From positions 1-27,756 of the forward strand of contig CAZSMK010000069.1 of assembly GCA_964608095.1 (NCBI GenBank): DNA of 27,756 bases, read 5' to 3'. This DNA is from CAZSMK01 sp964608095. Its GTDB lineage: Bacteria > Sumerlaeota > Sumerlaeia > MWCT01 > JAGHBZ01. Positions 8,200 to 16,248 of this stretch are shown one piece after another; positions within the stretch are counted from its first letter, which is position 1, and every line of letters begins with the position of its first letter. The position numbers and the translations under genes are program-made. Under the pieces are notes generated by a model. That model worked only from the letters and a program-made list of their open reading frames with translations. It did not search any database and had not been told where the DNA came from.

Positions 8200-8455
8200 A
8201 TACTGTGAGCGCACACGTGCTTGCATGTGCTATGCCCGGGAAGGCTAACCAGGAATAAGGCTCTTCAATCCTTCATTATCTTCCGGTCACATAGAGGAGA
8301 ACAACACAACACCCCTTCATGTCTCTAATTATATCAAATCATTAAAAAGGGGATTCTTCCCAGAGCATTAAGGGACTCGAAGAATTTGCGCTGAACTAAA
8401 AATACAATTTTCTTTTGACTCAGTGTATGTTATAGCAAAGAATCTATTGTTTGTC
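8200..8455. other. Noncoding gap before the M16 peptidase gene
   Basis: I found no gene, strong hairpin or repeat shared with the other gaps. A TTGACT hexamer at 8415-8420 resembles a -35 box but has no good -10 box at the right distance, so I do not call a promoter. Confidence 0.4.
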
Positions 8456-9820
8456 ATGAGCACAGGGAAAAATACGCAAATCAACAAACCAGCCGCATTC
8501 GGTCTTTTGCTCGTTACGTTCTTGATGAGCGGTTGTTCACTGATAGAGCCGCCACGGGAGATGACCGTCTTTTCTGTATGGCAGGAGGGGATCATGAAAC
8601 ATTATCGACTGGACAATGGTATGGACGTCTTTATACGTGAGAATCCGGGCACAAAAACAGTTGCCATAGATGCGTGGATAAACACAGGCGGTATCAATGA
8701 ACCACCGGCGCTGACCGGTATCTCACATTTTCTCGAACACATGCTGTTCAAAGGCACGGAAAAATACAAGCCGGGCGAAATCGATCGCATTATCGAAAAT
8801 GTCGGCGCTGTCTGGAACGCAGGAACAAGCGAGGACTTCACTCATTATTACCTCTCGGTGGCGGCGCCTTATTTCAACACCTGTATGGATGTGATGGCGG
8901 AAGTGCTCAAAAATTCCATCATTGACCCGCAGGAAGTCGAGAAAGAACGTTTGGTCATACTCGAAGAATACCGCAGAAAACAGGACAGCCCCCCGGGATT
9001 TCTGTTCGAGCAGGTCTATATGAAAAGCTATTCACGAGGTCCTTATCAACATTCCGTTATCGGCACAACGGAAACCATACTCGCTATTACCCAGAAGGAC
9101 ATACTTGATTATTACCATCACTATTACACGCCGGAAAACCTTGCCCTGGTCATCATTGGGGATGTTCGCGCTGAAGATGTTCTCCCTCATGTTAGAGAGA
9201 AGTTTGCGGATTTCACGCGCGAAAGCGTCCCGTTTACCATTGACTATACTACCGAGTACGCCCTGGGTATACGCGAAAAGTACGAACGTCCCGCGGGGGA
9301 TATCTATCTCGCCATGTCGTTTCCGGCCCCCGGGATAGAGAACATCAAGGACGTCTGGGCAATGGACGTTCTCTCGGTCATCCTCGGCGATGGGCGCTCA
9401 TCACGCTTCTATCGAACCATTAAAGAGGATAAAGAACTTGTATCGTCAATCAACGTCTCTTACGCAACACAGAAGCTCGACAGCCTGTTCGTCGTTGTTG
9501 CAACACTTGACCCGAAAAATCTCGAGGCTACAGAGAAGGCGATACTCAAAGAGATCCAGAAAGTCGCAAGACATGCCGTTCCCGGAAAAGAACTGGCAAA
9601 GGCAAAGCGTATGATTTCGAACGGCTATTACTTCTCGACTGAAACCAATGCCGGTCAAGCGGGGATTTTCGGGTATTACTACACCCTTACAGGCTCTATT
9701 GAGTTTGAAAGGAAATACCTCGAAGGAATCCAATCAATCACGGCTGAAGACGTGAAAGAGGCAGCGTCACACTACCTCACCGCCGCCCATAATCAATTCT
9801 ACATCCAGCCGGTAAAATAA
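8456..9820 (+). CDS. M16 family zinc metallopeptidase (insulinase/processing peptidase type), probable lipoprotein
   Basis: The catalytic inverted zinc motif HxxEH is intact as HFLEH (codons from 8726), and the third ligand is a Glu in 'LVILEEYRR', about 76 residues on. The C-terminal half has the 'GDGRSSRFYRTIKEDKEL' segment of the M16B fold. From this start the protein has a lysine-containing n-region, a hydrophobic stretch and a lipobox-like 'FLMSGC', so it would be a lipoprotein acting outside the cytoplasm. This ATG, and one at 8423, lack a ribosome site. An in-frame ATG at 8594 has a near-perfect AGGAGG (8583-8588) 5 nt before it and would give a leaderless protein of 408 residues, the standard M16B length. 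Both forms are plausible. It processes or degrades peptides; the substrate is unknown. Confidence 0.88.
   Translation: MSTGKNTQINKPAAFGLLLVTFLMSGCSLIEPPREMTVFSVWQEGIMKHYRLDNGMDVFIRENPGTKTVAIDAWINTGGINEPPALTGISHFLEHMLFKGTEKYKPGEIDRIIENVGAVWNAGTSEDFTHYYLSVAAPYFNTCMDVMAEVLKNSIIDPQEVEKERLVILEEYRRKQDSPPGFLFEQVYMKSYSRGPYQHSVIGTTETILAITQKDILDYYHHYYTPENLALVIIGDVRAEDVLPHVREKFADFTRESVPFTIDYTTEYALGIREKYERPAGDIYLAMSFPAPGIENIKDVWAMDVLSVILGDGRSSRFYRTIKEDKELVSSINVSYATQKLDSLFVVVATLDPKNLEATEKAILKEIQKVARHAVPGKELAKAKRMISNGYYFSTETNAGQAGIFGYYYTLTGSIEFERKYLEGIQSITAEDVKEAASHYLTAAHNQFYIQPVK
8583..8588 (+). promoter_or_regulatory. Strong internal Shine-Dalgarno site in the M16 gene
   Basis: AGGAGG lies 5 nt before the in-frame ATG at 8594, whose product begins MKHYRLDNGMDVFI, the usual beginning of an M16 domain. 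It argues for initiation at 8594 instead of, or as well as, the lipoprotein start. Confidence 0.55.
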
Positions 9821-9983
9821 AGGTCAGTCTTCTCCACGATACAATTCCGTGCTTGAATCATTCGTGCTCGGAGGACGGTTGCTGCTCGATAGGATTAATA
9901 CCACGAAATAGGAGATATACTACTTCGTTGATAAAAAACGAGCTCATAGTTACTCGCGCACACCTGTAACTTTCGGAACAAAT

Positions 9984-10016
9984 AAAAAAAGGCGCTCGAT
10001 CTTATAATCAAGCGCC
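9984..10016 (-). terminator. Rho-independent terminator of the prepilin gene
   Basis: Read on the - strand, GGCGCTTGAT-TATAAG-ATCGAGCGCC forms a 10-bp stem with one G-T pair and a 6-nt loop, followed at once by seven T residues. It lies 34 bp after the prepilin stop codon. The opposite direction has no T tract, so it serves the - strand only. Confidence 0.88.
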
Positions 10017-10050
10017 ATGTTGCATACCTTTTTTCTATCACCTTATAACT

Positions 10051-10662
10051 CTACCAAGGATCGATTGGGTCGCCTTCCGGATTACGCTGTGTCCGGTGTA
10101 TTTGACCAAGGCTTACTGTACCATTGGTTGCATCATACATGGTGTGGAAGCTATCGCCGGTTATATGAGCGCGGGATTTATCCGGTCCTCCTGAGGTCAT
10201 TCGCCATTCGCCATACATCTCTTGTACTTTTGGATAAGGTGATGCCATTTTTGTATAGTGTTCATAGGCGAAATACATAAAACTGAAGGCCTCACGGGGA
10301 GAATCACCAACCTCAACATAGAATGGGTCTTTCGGCATCGATGTAATGTATGCAATAGGTGAAGTAATCTGGTAGTCGCCCTCGAAAGGCGTGGTTCCCC
10401 ATCCTCCGATAAAGAATTCTGTTAAAACCGGTGCAGTACATGCACTGTAGGTCACATGATGATAAGTCGGATAGCTATTATGGTCGTTCATATAAGACTC
10501 GATCGCGACCGCCATGCTGCGCATATCAGCCTTACATCGAGAAACCTTACTACGAGTCTGTGCCTCGAGGAAGTTGGGGACAGCAATTGCTGCAAGGATT
10601 GCAATGATTGCCACGACAATTAAAAGCTCGATTAATGTGAATCCTTTTTTCTTCATATTCAT
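10051..10662 (-). CDS. Type IV prepilin / GspG-like pseudopilin
   Basis: The product begins with a class III signal, MNMKKKG|FTLIELLIVVAI, in which prepilin peptidase would cut after Gly7. The conserved Glu sits at mature position 5, and the hydrophobic helix is followed by 'PNFLEAQTRSKVSR', the standard pilin N-terminal core. The protein has 203 residues. The globular part contains 'MRSMAVAIESYMNDHNSYP', as in GspG-type proteins, and ends with 'DATNGTVSLGQI'. GGAGGTG at 10665-10671 precedes the ATG; an upstream extension in the same frame is not needed, and the ATG two codons later is an alternative. It would assemble into a pilus or pseudopilus powered by the PilB-type ATPase and PilC-type platform encoded 6 kb away on the other strand. 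Several hundred such minor or major prepilins differ in role, so the exact function is open. Confidence 0.92.
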   Translation of the reverse strand: MNMKKKGFTLIELLIVVAIIAILAAIAVPNFLEAQTRSKVSRCKADMRSMAVAIESYMNDHNSYPTYHHVTYSACTAPVLTEFFIGGWGTTPFEGDYQITSPIAYITSMPKDPFYVEVGDSPREAFSFMYFAYEHYTKMASPYPKVQEMYGEWRMTSGGPDKSRAHITGDSFHTMYDATNGTVSLGQIHRTQRNPEGDPIDPW

Positions 10663-10785
10663 TTCACCTCCCTTTGTCAAATGATACACACGACTTTGAA
10701 CATCCATTGAAAAAGAATATACAAATAGGAATTTAATAAGCATTATTCTAAAAAAATCAAGAAAAAAATGTAATCCCTGCTTTTT

Positions 10786-12222
10786 TTACCGGATTTTGAC
10801 CAGATCAGCCAACTGTCGTAGTCCATAGCGGAGGTAGTTGAAAATAACTTTTGGGGACTCAGCCTCACGGAGCGTCCTTATTATGTAGGCGGGGCGGAGA
10901 TAATATTGCCTGAGCGCTTTCCGACGCCAGCCGGCGAGCTCCTCCACCGTCATATATAACGAGGGCATAGCAGGCGCGGAATATGCCGCACGCGGAAAAC
11001 TCTTCCCGTTCAACAATCCCAGCTCAACCGACGTCTTATACAGCGGCGTGCCGGGGAAAGGATACACGTAAAAAATTTCGAGAAAACTGGGTTCGAGTTC
11101 TTTTGCGAAATCAATGTCTTGTTGCAACACCTCGGGTGTATCCCATGGCAATCCGAAGAGGAGATAGATACTTGATTTAATGCCTGCGCGATGCGTAAGG
11201 GCGACGGCGCGACGCGCGTCTTCAATGGTGGCGCGCTTATTGATTTTCTGCAACATCTCGTCCGAGCCCTTCTCCACACCGTAGGCAATAAGCCAACATC
11301 CCGCACGCTTCATCCACTCGAGCATCTCTTCGTCCAATGTATCCACGCGGCTGTTGCATGACCAGCTTATGTGAAGTCCTGCATCTACCACCTTACGGCA
11401 CAACTCGAGTACCCACTTCTTGTCAGCGGTGAACAGGTCAGAACGGAACAAGAAACTTTTGATGTTGTATTTTTCCACGCATTCATTGAGTTCGGCTATG
11501 ATATTATCGACTGAGCGAACGCGATTTTTATGCCCTGCCACAGCTCCTGCCTGGCAAAAAATGCAATTGAAAGGACACCCACGGTTTGTGATTACGGTAG
11601 TCTGAGGTTCCATGGTGTCCGGTCGAAAGTAGAGTTCGTTTTTTGTGAGGTGACGGGCTGGAAACGGCAGGTCGTCGAGATTCTGGATGACGGGTCGGTC
11701 GGGATTATGCTGTATCGCGCCTGTCTCGTTGCGATACGTTAGACCCAGAATCTCATTCAGTGGTTTACGACTGGCAATCTCTTCGCACGTATATTCATAT
11801 TCTCTGCGAACGACCATATCCAGGTCAGGGAACTGTTCCAGTGTATCGCGAGCATGGACATTAAAATGTGCGCCTTTTGCCGCGGTCATAATAGAGCGAT
11901 CGATCTCTTTTGCAATAGAAGTCGCCTGAAGGTCCGACTCCAGCGAAGGCAGAGTTGCACTGATAAATATAAGGTCCGGTTTATAATCGAGGAGATCATT
12001 CTTGAAGACCTCCCAGTCTGATTTTTCACCGGCGTAATCCTTCACGCGACAATCGCATCCCGCACGCTCGAACATCGCCGCGGCATACATTAAGTTTATC
12101 GGCGGACGCAAGGCGACGGTCTTCAACTCCTCGATTGGCGTCTGACACCGGTCCTCACGAATAAATAAGCCTGTCGGCGGCACAAGCAGCAGGACACGTT
12201 CTATTGTTCGATTCTGTATCAT
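10786..12222 (-). CDS. B12-binding-domain radical SAM protein
   Basis: This 478-residue protein has an N-terminal Rossmann-like region of about 150 residues with 'LRPPINLMYAAAMFERAG', the form seen in cobalamin-binding radical SAM enzymes (BchE/methyltransferase class). The [4Fe-4S]/SAM motif CxxxCxxC follows as C216-C220-C223 in 'RGCPFNCIFC', and then a TIM-barrel with 'SWSCNSRVDTLDEEML' and 'GVEKGSDEMLQKINK'. The classical cobalamin DxHxxG motif is not evident, so true B12 binding is uncertain. Substrates in this class vary (lipids, hopanoids, peptides, cofactors) and cannot be told here. It lies upstream of the prepilin gene on the same strand with a 123-bp gap and could share its transcript. 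Confidence 0.88.
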   Translation of the reverse strand: MIQNRTIERVLLLVPPTGLFIREDRCQTPIEELKTVALRPPINLMYAAAMFERAGCDCRVKDYAGEKSDWEVFKNDLLDYKPDLIFISATLPSLESDLQATSIAKEIDRSIMTAAKGAHFNVHARDTLEQFPDLDMVVRREYEYTCEEIASRKPLNEILGLTYRNETGAIQHNPDRPVIQNLDDLPFPARHLTKNELYFRPDTMEPQTTVITNRGCPFNCIFCQAGAVAGHKNRVRSVDNIIAELNECVEKYNIKSFLFRSDLFTADKKWVLELCRKVVDAGLHISWSCNSRVDTLDEEMLEWMKRAGCWLIAYGVEKGSDEMLQKINKRATIEDARRAVALTHRAGIKSSIYLLFGLPWDTPEVLQQDIDFAKELEPSFLEIFYVYPFPGTPLYKTSVELGLLNGKSFPRAAYSAPAMPSLYMTVEELAGWRRKALRQYYLRPAYIIRTLREAESPKVIFNYLRYGLRQLADLVKIR

Positions 12223-12363
12223 GGATATTCAGGGCTAGTAATGCGAACGACAAAAAAGGACTATATAGCGAAAAGGGTATCGAATTCTATAGAAATATAG
12301 AAATACATCTCACCATTCCTCGGATTCATTCTATCCTGAGTATTTCGAAGAACACGGGACAGC

Positions 12364-12490
12364 GCGCACCCTCACGCGCACGCGTACAACGCCAACCATT
12401 TGATCCATAAGTCCCATTCGTCCCATCTATGCGCACTCTCACGCGTGCGCATACAACGCCGAGGGCGTGTACGAACACGAGTGTGAGTAC
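12364..12490. repeat. 30-bp direct repeats with an inverted third copy and 9-bp periodic spacer
   Basis: 12364-12393 and 12431-12460 match at 26 of 30 positions; both begin GCGCAC and end TACAACGCC. 12464-12490 is a looser inverted copy, so the second repeat can fold with it. TGCGCAC (12430-12436) and GTGCGCA (12445-12451) form a perfect 7-bp stem inside the second copy. Between the direct repeats, 12402-12428 is three units of a 9-bp period of the form GTCCCATNN, the first unit diverged. Confidence 0.65.
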
Positions 12491-12508
12491 GATTATGATT
12501 TTAGTGAC

Positions 12509-12574
12509 AAGCGCAGACGCATCTGCAAACTCCAAATTTAATTGTCGGACAGCCTCTCTGACCCCGATAGTTCC
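12509..12574 (-). repeat. 66-bp dispersed repeat, copy B (inverted)
   Basis: The reverse complement aligns without gaps to 6152-6217 with 7 differences in 66. The core GGCTGTCCGACAATTA is identical. Three of the differences are clustered in the palindromic half. Confidence 0.85.
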
Positions 12575-12658
12575 CCAAGAAAAGATTGCATTTGAATCGG
12601 TCAGGCAAGAAAATGAATACTGCTACTTATTAAGAATAGCAATGTAGGGAGAGAGCGA

Positions 12659-13114
12659 ATGCGGGTTGTATTGCAAAGAGTGAGCCGGGCGTCGGTCAAG
12701 GTAGATGAGAAAACAGTCGGAGAGATCGGCAAGGGACTTGTGGTTCTTGCCGGAATCGCTGCTAACGATACGGTCGACGACCTTGAATACATATCGAATA
12801 AAATCGTGAATTTGAGAATTTTTGAAGACGAGGAACAGAAATTCAACCGCTCGCTCCTCGATATCAAGGGAGAATTGCTTGTGATATCGCAATTTACGCT
12901 TTATGCGGATTGCCGGAAAGGTCGTCGACCGGGTTTTACAGGCGCCGCCCCCCCTCAAGAAGCAACCGCGCTTTTTGACTGTTTTGTCGCCATGTTGTCA
13001 TCCCATTCTCTCAAGGTAGAAACCGGTATCTTTCAAGCGATGATGGATGTCAGCCTGTGCAACTACGGGCCGGTTACCATTTATATGGATAGCAAAGAGA
13101 TGAGACCGCAATAG
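12659..13114 (+). CDS. dtd: D-aminoacyl-tRNA deacylase
   Basis: The 151-residue protein matches the usual length of DTD. It hydrolyses D-aminoacyl-tRNA, freeing mischarged tRNA in the cytoplasm. Motif SQFTL is at residues 77-81, and the following 'RKGRRPGFTGAA' is typical. The Gly-cisPro motif is G137-P138 in 'NYGPVTIY'; most bacterial enzymes read NDGPVT, so a Tyr replaces the Asp. GGGAGAG ahead of the ATG supports the start. It opens a long + strand gene series and abuts the next gene without a spacer (TAG then ATG). Confidence 0.95.
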   Translation: MRVVLQRVSRASVKVDEKTVGEIGKGLVVLAGIAANDTVDDLEYISNKIVNLRIFEDEEQKFNRSLLDIKGELLVISQFTLYADCRKGRRPGFTGAAPPQEATALFDCFVAMLSSHSLKVETGIFQAMMDVSLCNYGPVTIYMDSKEMRPQ

Positions 13115-13630
13115 ATGAGCGTTACGATCAAAGCCCGAATTCCGTTTCTGAAAAGCAGATGGTTCAGAATAATTGTTGTGTTGATCTGTGCCGGAGGGAT
13201 CGTTTTCTCGGCGCTCTGGCTAATAAAGACTGATCGGGAGATTATACGCGAGATAATTAAATTCGGTGAAATTGCCGTTGAGTCGAAAGATATTGATATA
13301 CTCGCACCCTGTATAAGTAAGGATTATGTGGGGTATTATGGGACAGACCGCGAGGACGCCCTTTCGCAGGCACGCCATGATTTGAAACTCGTTGAGGAGA
13401 TTTCAATCAAGATTAAGAACGTGGAGATTGAATTTAAGGAGAGGGGTAAAGCCGATGTGACGATAACGTTCTTTGTATCAGGCTATTATACCGGCTCGGA
13501 CGTATATAACCGACTTTATTTCAGGGGAATAACACGCAGTGATGCCACGGAAGCGGAAGAGGCTTTTTTCGAATTCACCCAGGAAGATGACGGGAAATGG
13601 CGGATTACGGAAGCGGACATTAATTATTAG
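13115..13630 (+). CDS. Membrane-anchored NTF2-like (SnoaL/DUF4440-like) protein
   Basis: A 171-residue protein with one membrane segment at about residues 17-37 (FRIIVVLICAGGIVFSALWL) and a C-terminal domain of about 130 residues. The alternation of 'EIIKFGEIAVESKDIDILAPCISKDY', beta-strand-like 'IKNVEIEFKERGKADVTITF' and the final 'DDGKWRITEADI' is the pattern of small alpha+beta NTF2-like domains. No catalytic residues can be assigned. The start codon directly follows the dtd stop, and proB begins 15 bp after its stop, so it is co-transcribed with both. The function is unknown; the domain would face the periplasm if the N-terminus is cytoplasmic. Confidence 0.75.
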   Translation: MSVTIKARIPFLKSRWFRIIVVLICAGGIVFSALWLIKTDREIIREIIKFGEIAVESKDIDILAPCISKDYVGYYGTDREDALSQARHDLKLVEEISIKIKNVEIEFKERGKADVTITFFVSGYYTGSDVYNRLYFRGITRSDATEAEEAFFEFTQEDDGKWRITEADINY

Positions 13631-13645
13631 AGGAAGCGAGAAACG

Positions 13646-14806
13646 ATGAAGGTTACGTTAACCTCGATGGATGGAATCAAGCACGACATCGATCTGCGAT
13701 GTGTCGTGGTCAAAATAGGTTCGGCAGTGATTACGCGTGAGATGGGCAGGCTCGATCGTTCCTTAATCAATTCCTACACGCGTGTAATCAGCGCTCTCTA
13801 CGAGCGAGGTATCCGGGTGGTTATAGTAAGTTCGGGAGCCGTGAGCGCCGGGTTGGGTGAGGTAAACGCCTCGCGTCCGCCTCAGTCGATTCCAGAAAAA
13901 CAAGCCCTTGCCGCCATCGGGCAAAGTCACCTTATGCGCCAGTATACCGACGCCTTTTCACGCTATAACCGGAAAGTCGCTCAGATTTTGCTGACTCGCG
14001 ATGATATGGACGATCGACGCCGCTATCTCAATACCTCATATACTCTTGATCGGCTGTTTGATATGGGCGTGGTTCCCATAATAAATGAAAACGATACTAC
14101 CACTATCGACGAGTTGAAATTCGGCGATAACGACCTTCTATCTGCAATAGTGGCGACAAAACTCGATGCGGAACTACTTCTCCTGATGACGGTGGTCGAT
14201 GGTCTGTACGTCGGCGACCCCACCAAAGACAAGCATTGTCAATTATTACCACGGGTAGAACGGATAACTCCTGAGATCAAAGCCCTTGCAAGCTCAGTAA
14301 AATCAGTCCTGGGTAGCGGTGGGATGCAGAGTAAGCTCCAGGCGGTCGAATATGCCTCGCTTGCCGGTATTTATTCGATCATAGCCAATGGCAAAAAAAG
14401 AAATATTCTTGAAACCATCATCTCGGGCAAGGTTGACGGCACCCTCTTTCTTCCCGCATCACGAAAACGAATGAGCAAACGAGAACGATGGATTGCATTC
14501 GGTACCGCAGGTCGCGGAAGAAAAATTATCATTGATTCCGGCGCTACCAAGGCATTGATACAGAAAGGAAAAAGTCTGCTCTCCGTGGGTATTAAGGACA
14601 TAGAAGGGGAGTTCTCGCGTGGAAATGTGGTGTTTGTATGTAACGAAAAAGGTGATATTCTGGGCAAAGGTCTTGTGAATTACAGTAGTGATGAGGTATT
14701 GAAAATTAAAGGGGTACGTACCTGTGATATCGCAGGAATTCTGGGATATCGGGATTATGAGGAAGTGATTCACCGCGATAATTTTGTCCTCCTCATTGAC
14801 ACATAA
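13646..14806 (+). CDS. proB: Glutamate 5-kinase with C-terminal PUA domain
   Basis: It phosphorylates L-glutamate to gamma-glutamyl phosphate, the first step of proline synthesis. The amino-acid kinase fold runs from about residue 20 to 265, with 'VVVKIGSAVIT', 'VSSGAVSAGLGEV', 'NENDTTTIDELKFGDNDLLS' and 'GSGGMQSKLQA'. A PUA domain follows at about 285-380 ('IIIDSGATKALIQKGKSLL'). The 386-residue length fits the PUA-containing form, with a somewhat long N-terminus (about 20 residues before the first strand). GAGGAAGCGAG lies before the ATG. proA follows after 85 bp. Proline feedback control is typical of the family, but I cannot read it from this sequence. Confidence 0.96.
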   Translation: MKVTLTSMDGIKHDIDLRCVVVKIGSAVITREMGRLDRSLINSYTRVISALYERGIRVVIVSSGAVSAGLGEVNASRPPQSIPEKQALAAIGQSHLMRQYTDAFSRYNRKVAQILLTRDDMDDRRRYLNTSYTLDRLFDMGVVPIINENDTTTIDELKFGDNDLLSAIVATKLDAELLLLMTVVDGLYVGDPTKDKHCQLLPRVERITPEIKALASSVKSVLGSGGMQSKLQAVEYASLAGIYSIIANGKKRNILETIISGKVDGTLFLPASRKRMSKRERWIAFGTAGRGRKIIIDSGATKALIQKGKSLLSVGIKDIEGEFSRGNVVFVCNEKGDILGKGLVNYSSDEVLKIKGVRTCDIAGILGYRDYEEVIHRDNFVLLIDT

Positions 14807-14891
14807 CCTTATATTAAGGTAAAAAAAAACATATACCGTTTTTTGGCATTGAACAGACTCCGGTGAGCAACCGGAACTGAGGATTTCTTTT

Positions 14892-16148
14892 ATGGACGTA
14901 GCACAATTAGTTCATCAAATCGGAACGCAGGCAAAGGAAGCATCGGCACACCTGGCATCTCTACCAACGCAATTAAAGAACAAGGCTCTTCACTGCATGG
15001 CGGATCAGATTGAGGGCAATCGAGAGGCGCTCAAGGCAGCCAACTCCGAGGATATCGAAGCCGGGAAAAAGGCGGGATTGACCTCCGCCATGCTGGACAG
15101 GCTTCTTTTAACTGATACGCGTATCAATGGAATGCTCGAGTCGCTCGAGCGTGTCGCTCAGCTTGACGATCCCGTTGGAGAAATCTTTGATATGCATACG
15201 CGCCCGAATGGACTCAGAGTGGGCAAGATGCGCGTGCCTATCGGCGTTATCGGCATAATCTACGAGTCGCGTCCGAATGTTACCAGCGACGCAGGCTCGC
15301 TTTGCATTAAATCAGGTAACGCGGTCATCCTCCGTGGAGGCAAGGAAGCGCTTAATTCGAATAAGAAAATCGTCGAGCTTATGCAGAAAGGCGCCGAGAG
15401 CGCCGGGCTTCATCCCTCTTCAATTCAGCTTATTCCGGTTACCGACCGCGAAGCAGTCAATGTAATGCTCAAGATGAACGACGCTTTAGATCTGATCATT
15501 CCGCGAGGTGGGCGCTCTCTTATCGAGACCGTTGTTCGCAACGCTACTATTCCGGTGATCAAACATTACGATGGCAATTGCTTCATCTTCATCGATAATG
15601 AGGTCGATTTCGAGACAGCCATAAATATCGTTATAAATGCCAAGACGCAGCGTCCGGGAGTGTGTAACGCACTCGAATCATTATTGATACACAAGGAGAT
15701 TGCTCGCGTTCTTCTCGATAAATTGGTACCCGCGTTTCAATCCAAAGGGGTGGAACTCAGGGTGGATGAGACTATTCATGAGTGGTTTCCCGACCTTGCC
15801 CTTGCCACGGAAGAGGACTGGCTTACCGAATACCTCGACCTGATCCTGACCGTGGGAGTTGCAGATAATCTTGACTTTGCCATCGATTTTATTAATCATT
15901 ATGGTTCACATCATACAGATGCTATAATCACAAAAAATTATGCTCATGCTATAGAGTTTTTGAACAGGGTAGATTCAGCATGTGTCTTTGTTAATTGTTC
16001 TACGCGCTTCAGCGATGGAGGAGAATTCGGCATGGGGTGTGAAATCGGTATAAGCACCGACAAACTTCATGCACGCGGTCCTATGGGACTCAAAGAACTA
16101 ACGACAACGAAATTTATTGTATTGGGAAATGGACAGGTAAGAGAATAA
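14892..16148 (+). CDS. proA: Gamma-glutamyl phosphate reductase
   Basis: It reduces gamma-glutamyl phosphate with NADPH to glutamate semialdehyde, the second step of proline synthesis, acting in the cytoplasm with ProB. The 418-residue length is standard. The aldehyde dehydrogenase-like signatures are present: 'RVPIGVIGIIYESRPNVT' (residues 114-131), 'LIIPRGGRSL' (201-210), the catalytic Cys258 in 'QRPGVCNALE', and 'FGMGCEIGISTDKLHARGP' at the end. GAGG lies 8 nt upstream of the ATG. The gap from proB holds a small TCCGG/CCGGA hairpin (14859-14875) whose role, if any, is unclear. Confidence 0.97.
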   Translation: MDVAQLVHQIGTQAKEASAHLASLPTQLKNKALHCMADQIEGNREALKAANSEDIEAGKKAGLTSAMLDRLLLTDTRINGMLESLERVAQLDDPVGEIFDMHTRPNGLRVGKMRVPIGVIGIIYESRPNVTSDAGSLCIKSGNAVILRGGKEALNSNKKIVELMQKGAESAGLHPSSIQLIPVTDREAVNVMLKMNDALDLIIPRGGRSLIETVVRNATIPVIKHYDGNCFIFIDNEVDFETAINIVINAKTQRPGVCNALESLLIHKEIARVLLDKLVPAFQSKGVELRVDETIHEWFPDLALATEEDWLTEYLDLILTVGVADNLDFAIDFINHYGSHHTDAIITKNYAHAIEFLNRVDSACVFVNCSTRFSDGGEFGMGCEIGISTDKLHARGPMGLKELTTTKFIVLGNGQVRE

Positions 16149-16193
16149 CGTTCTTTGAATGGTTTTGTATGTTTTCGGTTTTACATAGAGAGA

Positions 16194-16220
16194 GCGTGTC
16201 GATAGATAAACGATACGCTA
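16194..16220 (+). other. Hairpin in the proA-pilB gap
   Basis: AGCGTGTCG (16194-16202) and CGATACGCT (16212-16220) can form a 9-bp stem with one G-T pair around a 9-nt loop. No T tract follows, so it is not a standard terminator. It sits 28 bp before the pilB start and could be an RNA processing or regulatory structure. Confidence 0.4.
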
Positions 16221-16248
16221 CACAAGCTTCTATAAAGGGAGTGATAAC

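Larger units (their letters stand above)
12223..12658. other. Repeat-rich noncoding gap between divergent genes
   Basis: The gap separates the radical SAM gene (leftward) and dtd (rightward), so promoters for both should be here, but I could not identify one with confidence. It holds the 30-bp direct repeat pair, a 9-bp periodic stretch, an imperfect hairpin and copy B of the 66-bp repeat, each listed separately. No gene is supported. Confidence 0.65.

Noticed and set aside
8415..8443. Promoter for the M16 gene based on TTGACT
   Set aside because: No acceptable -10 hexamer lies 16-18 bp downstream.
10581..10743. Longer prepilin starting at 10743
   Set aside because: The extra 27 residues would precede the prepilin leader, which must be short and basic; a good Shine-Dalgarno site supports 10662.
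12364..12460. Possible CRISPR
   Set aside because: There are only two diverged units with a low-complexity spacer, no array and no cas gene.
14806..14829. Hairpin ACCTTA-TAT-TAAGGT directly after proB as a terminator
   Set aside because: It is followed by a run of A, not T, on the + strand, and no - strand gene lies nearby that it could end.
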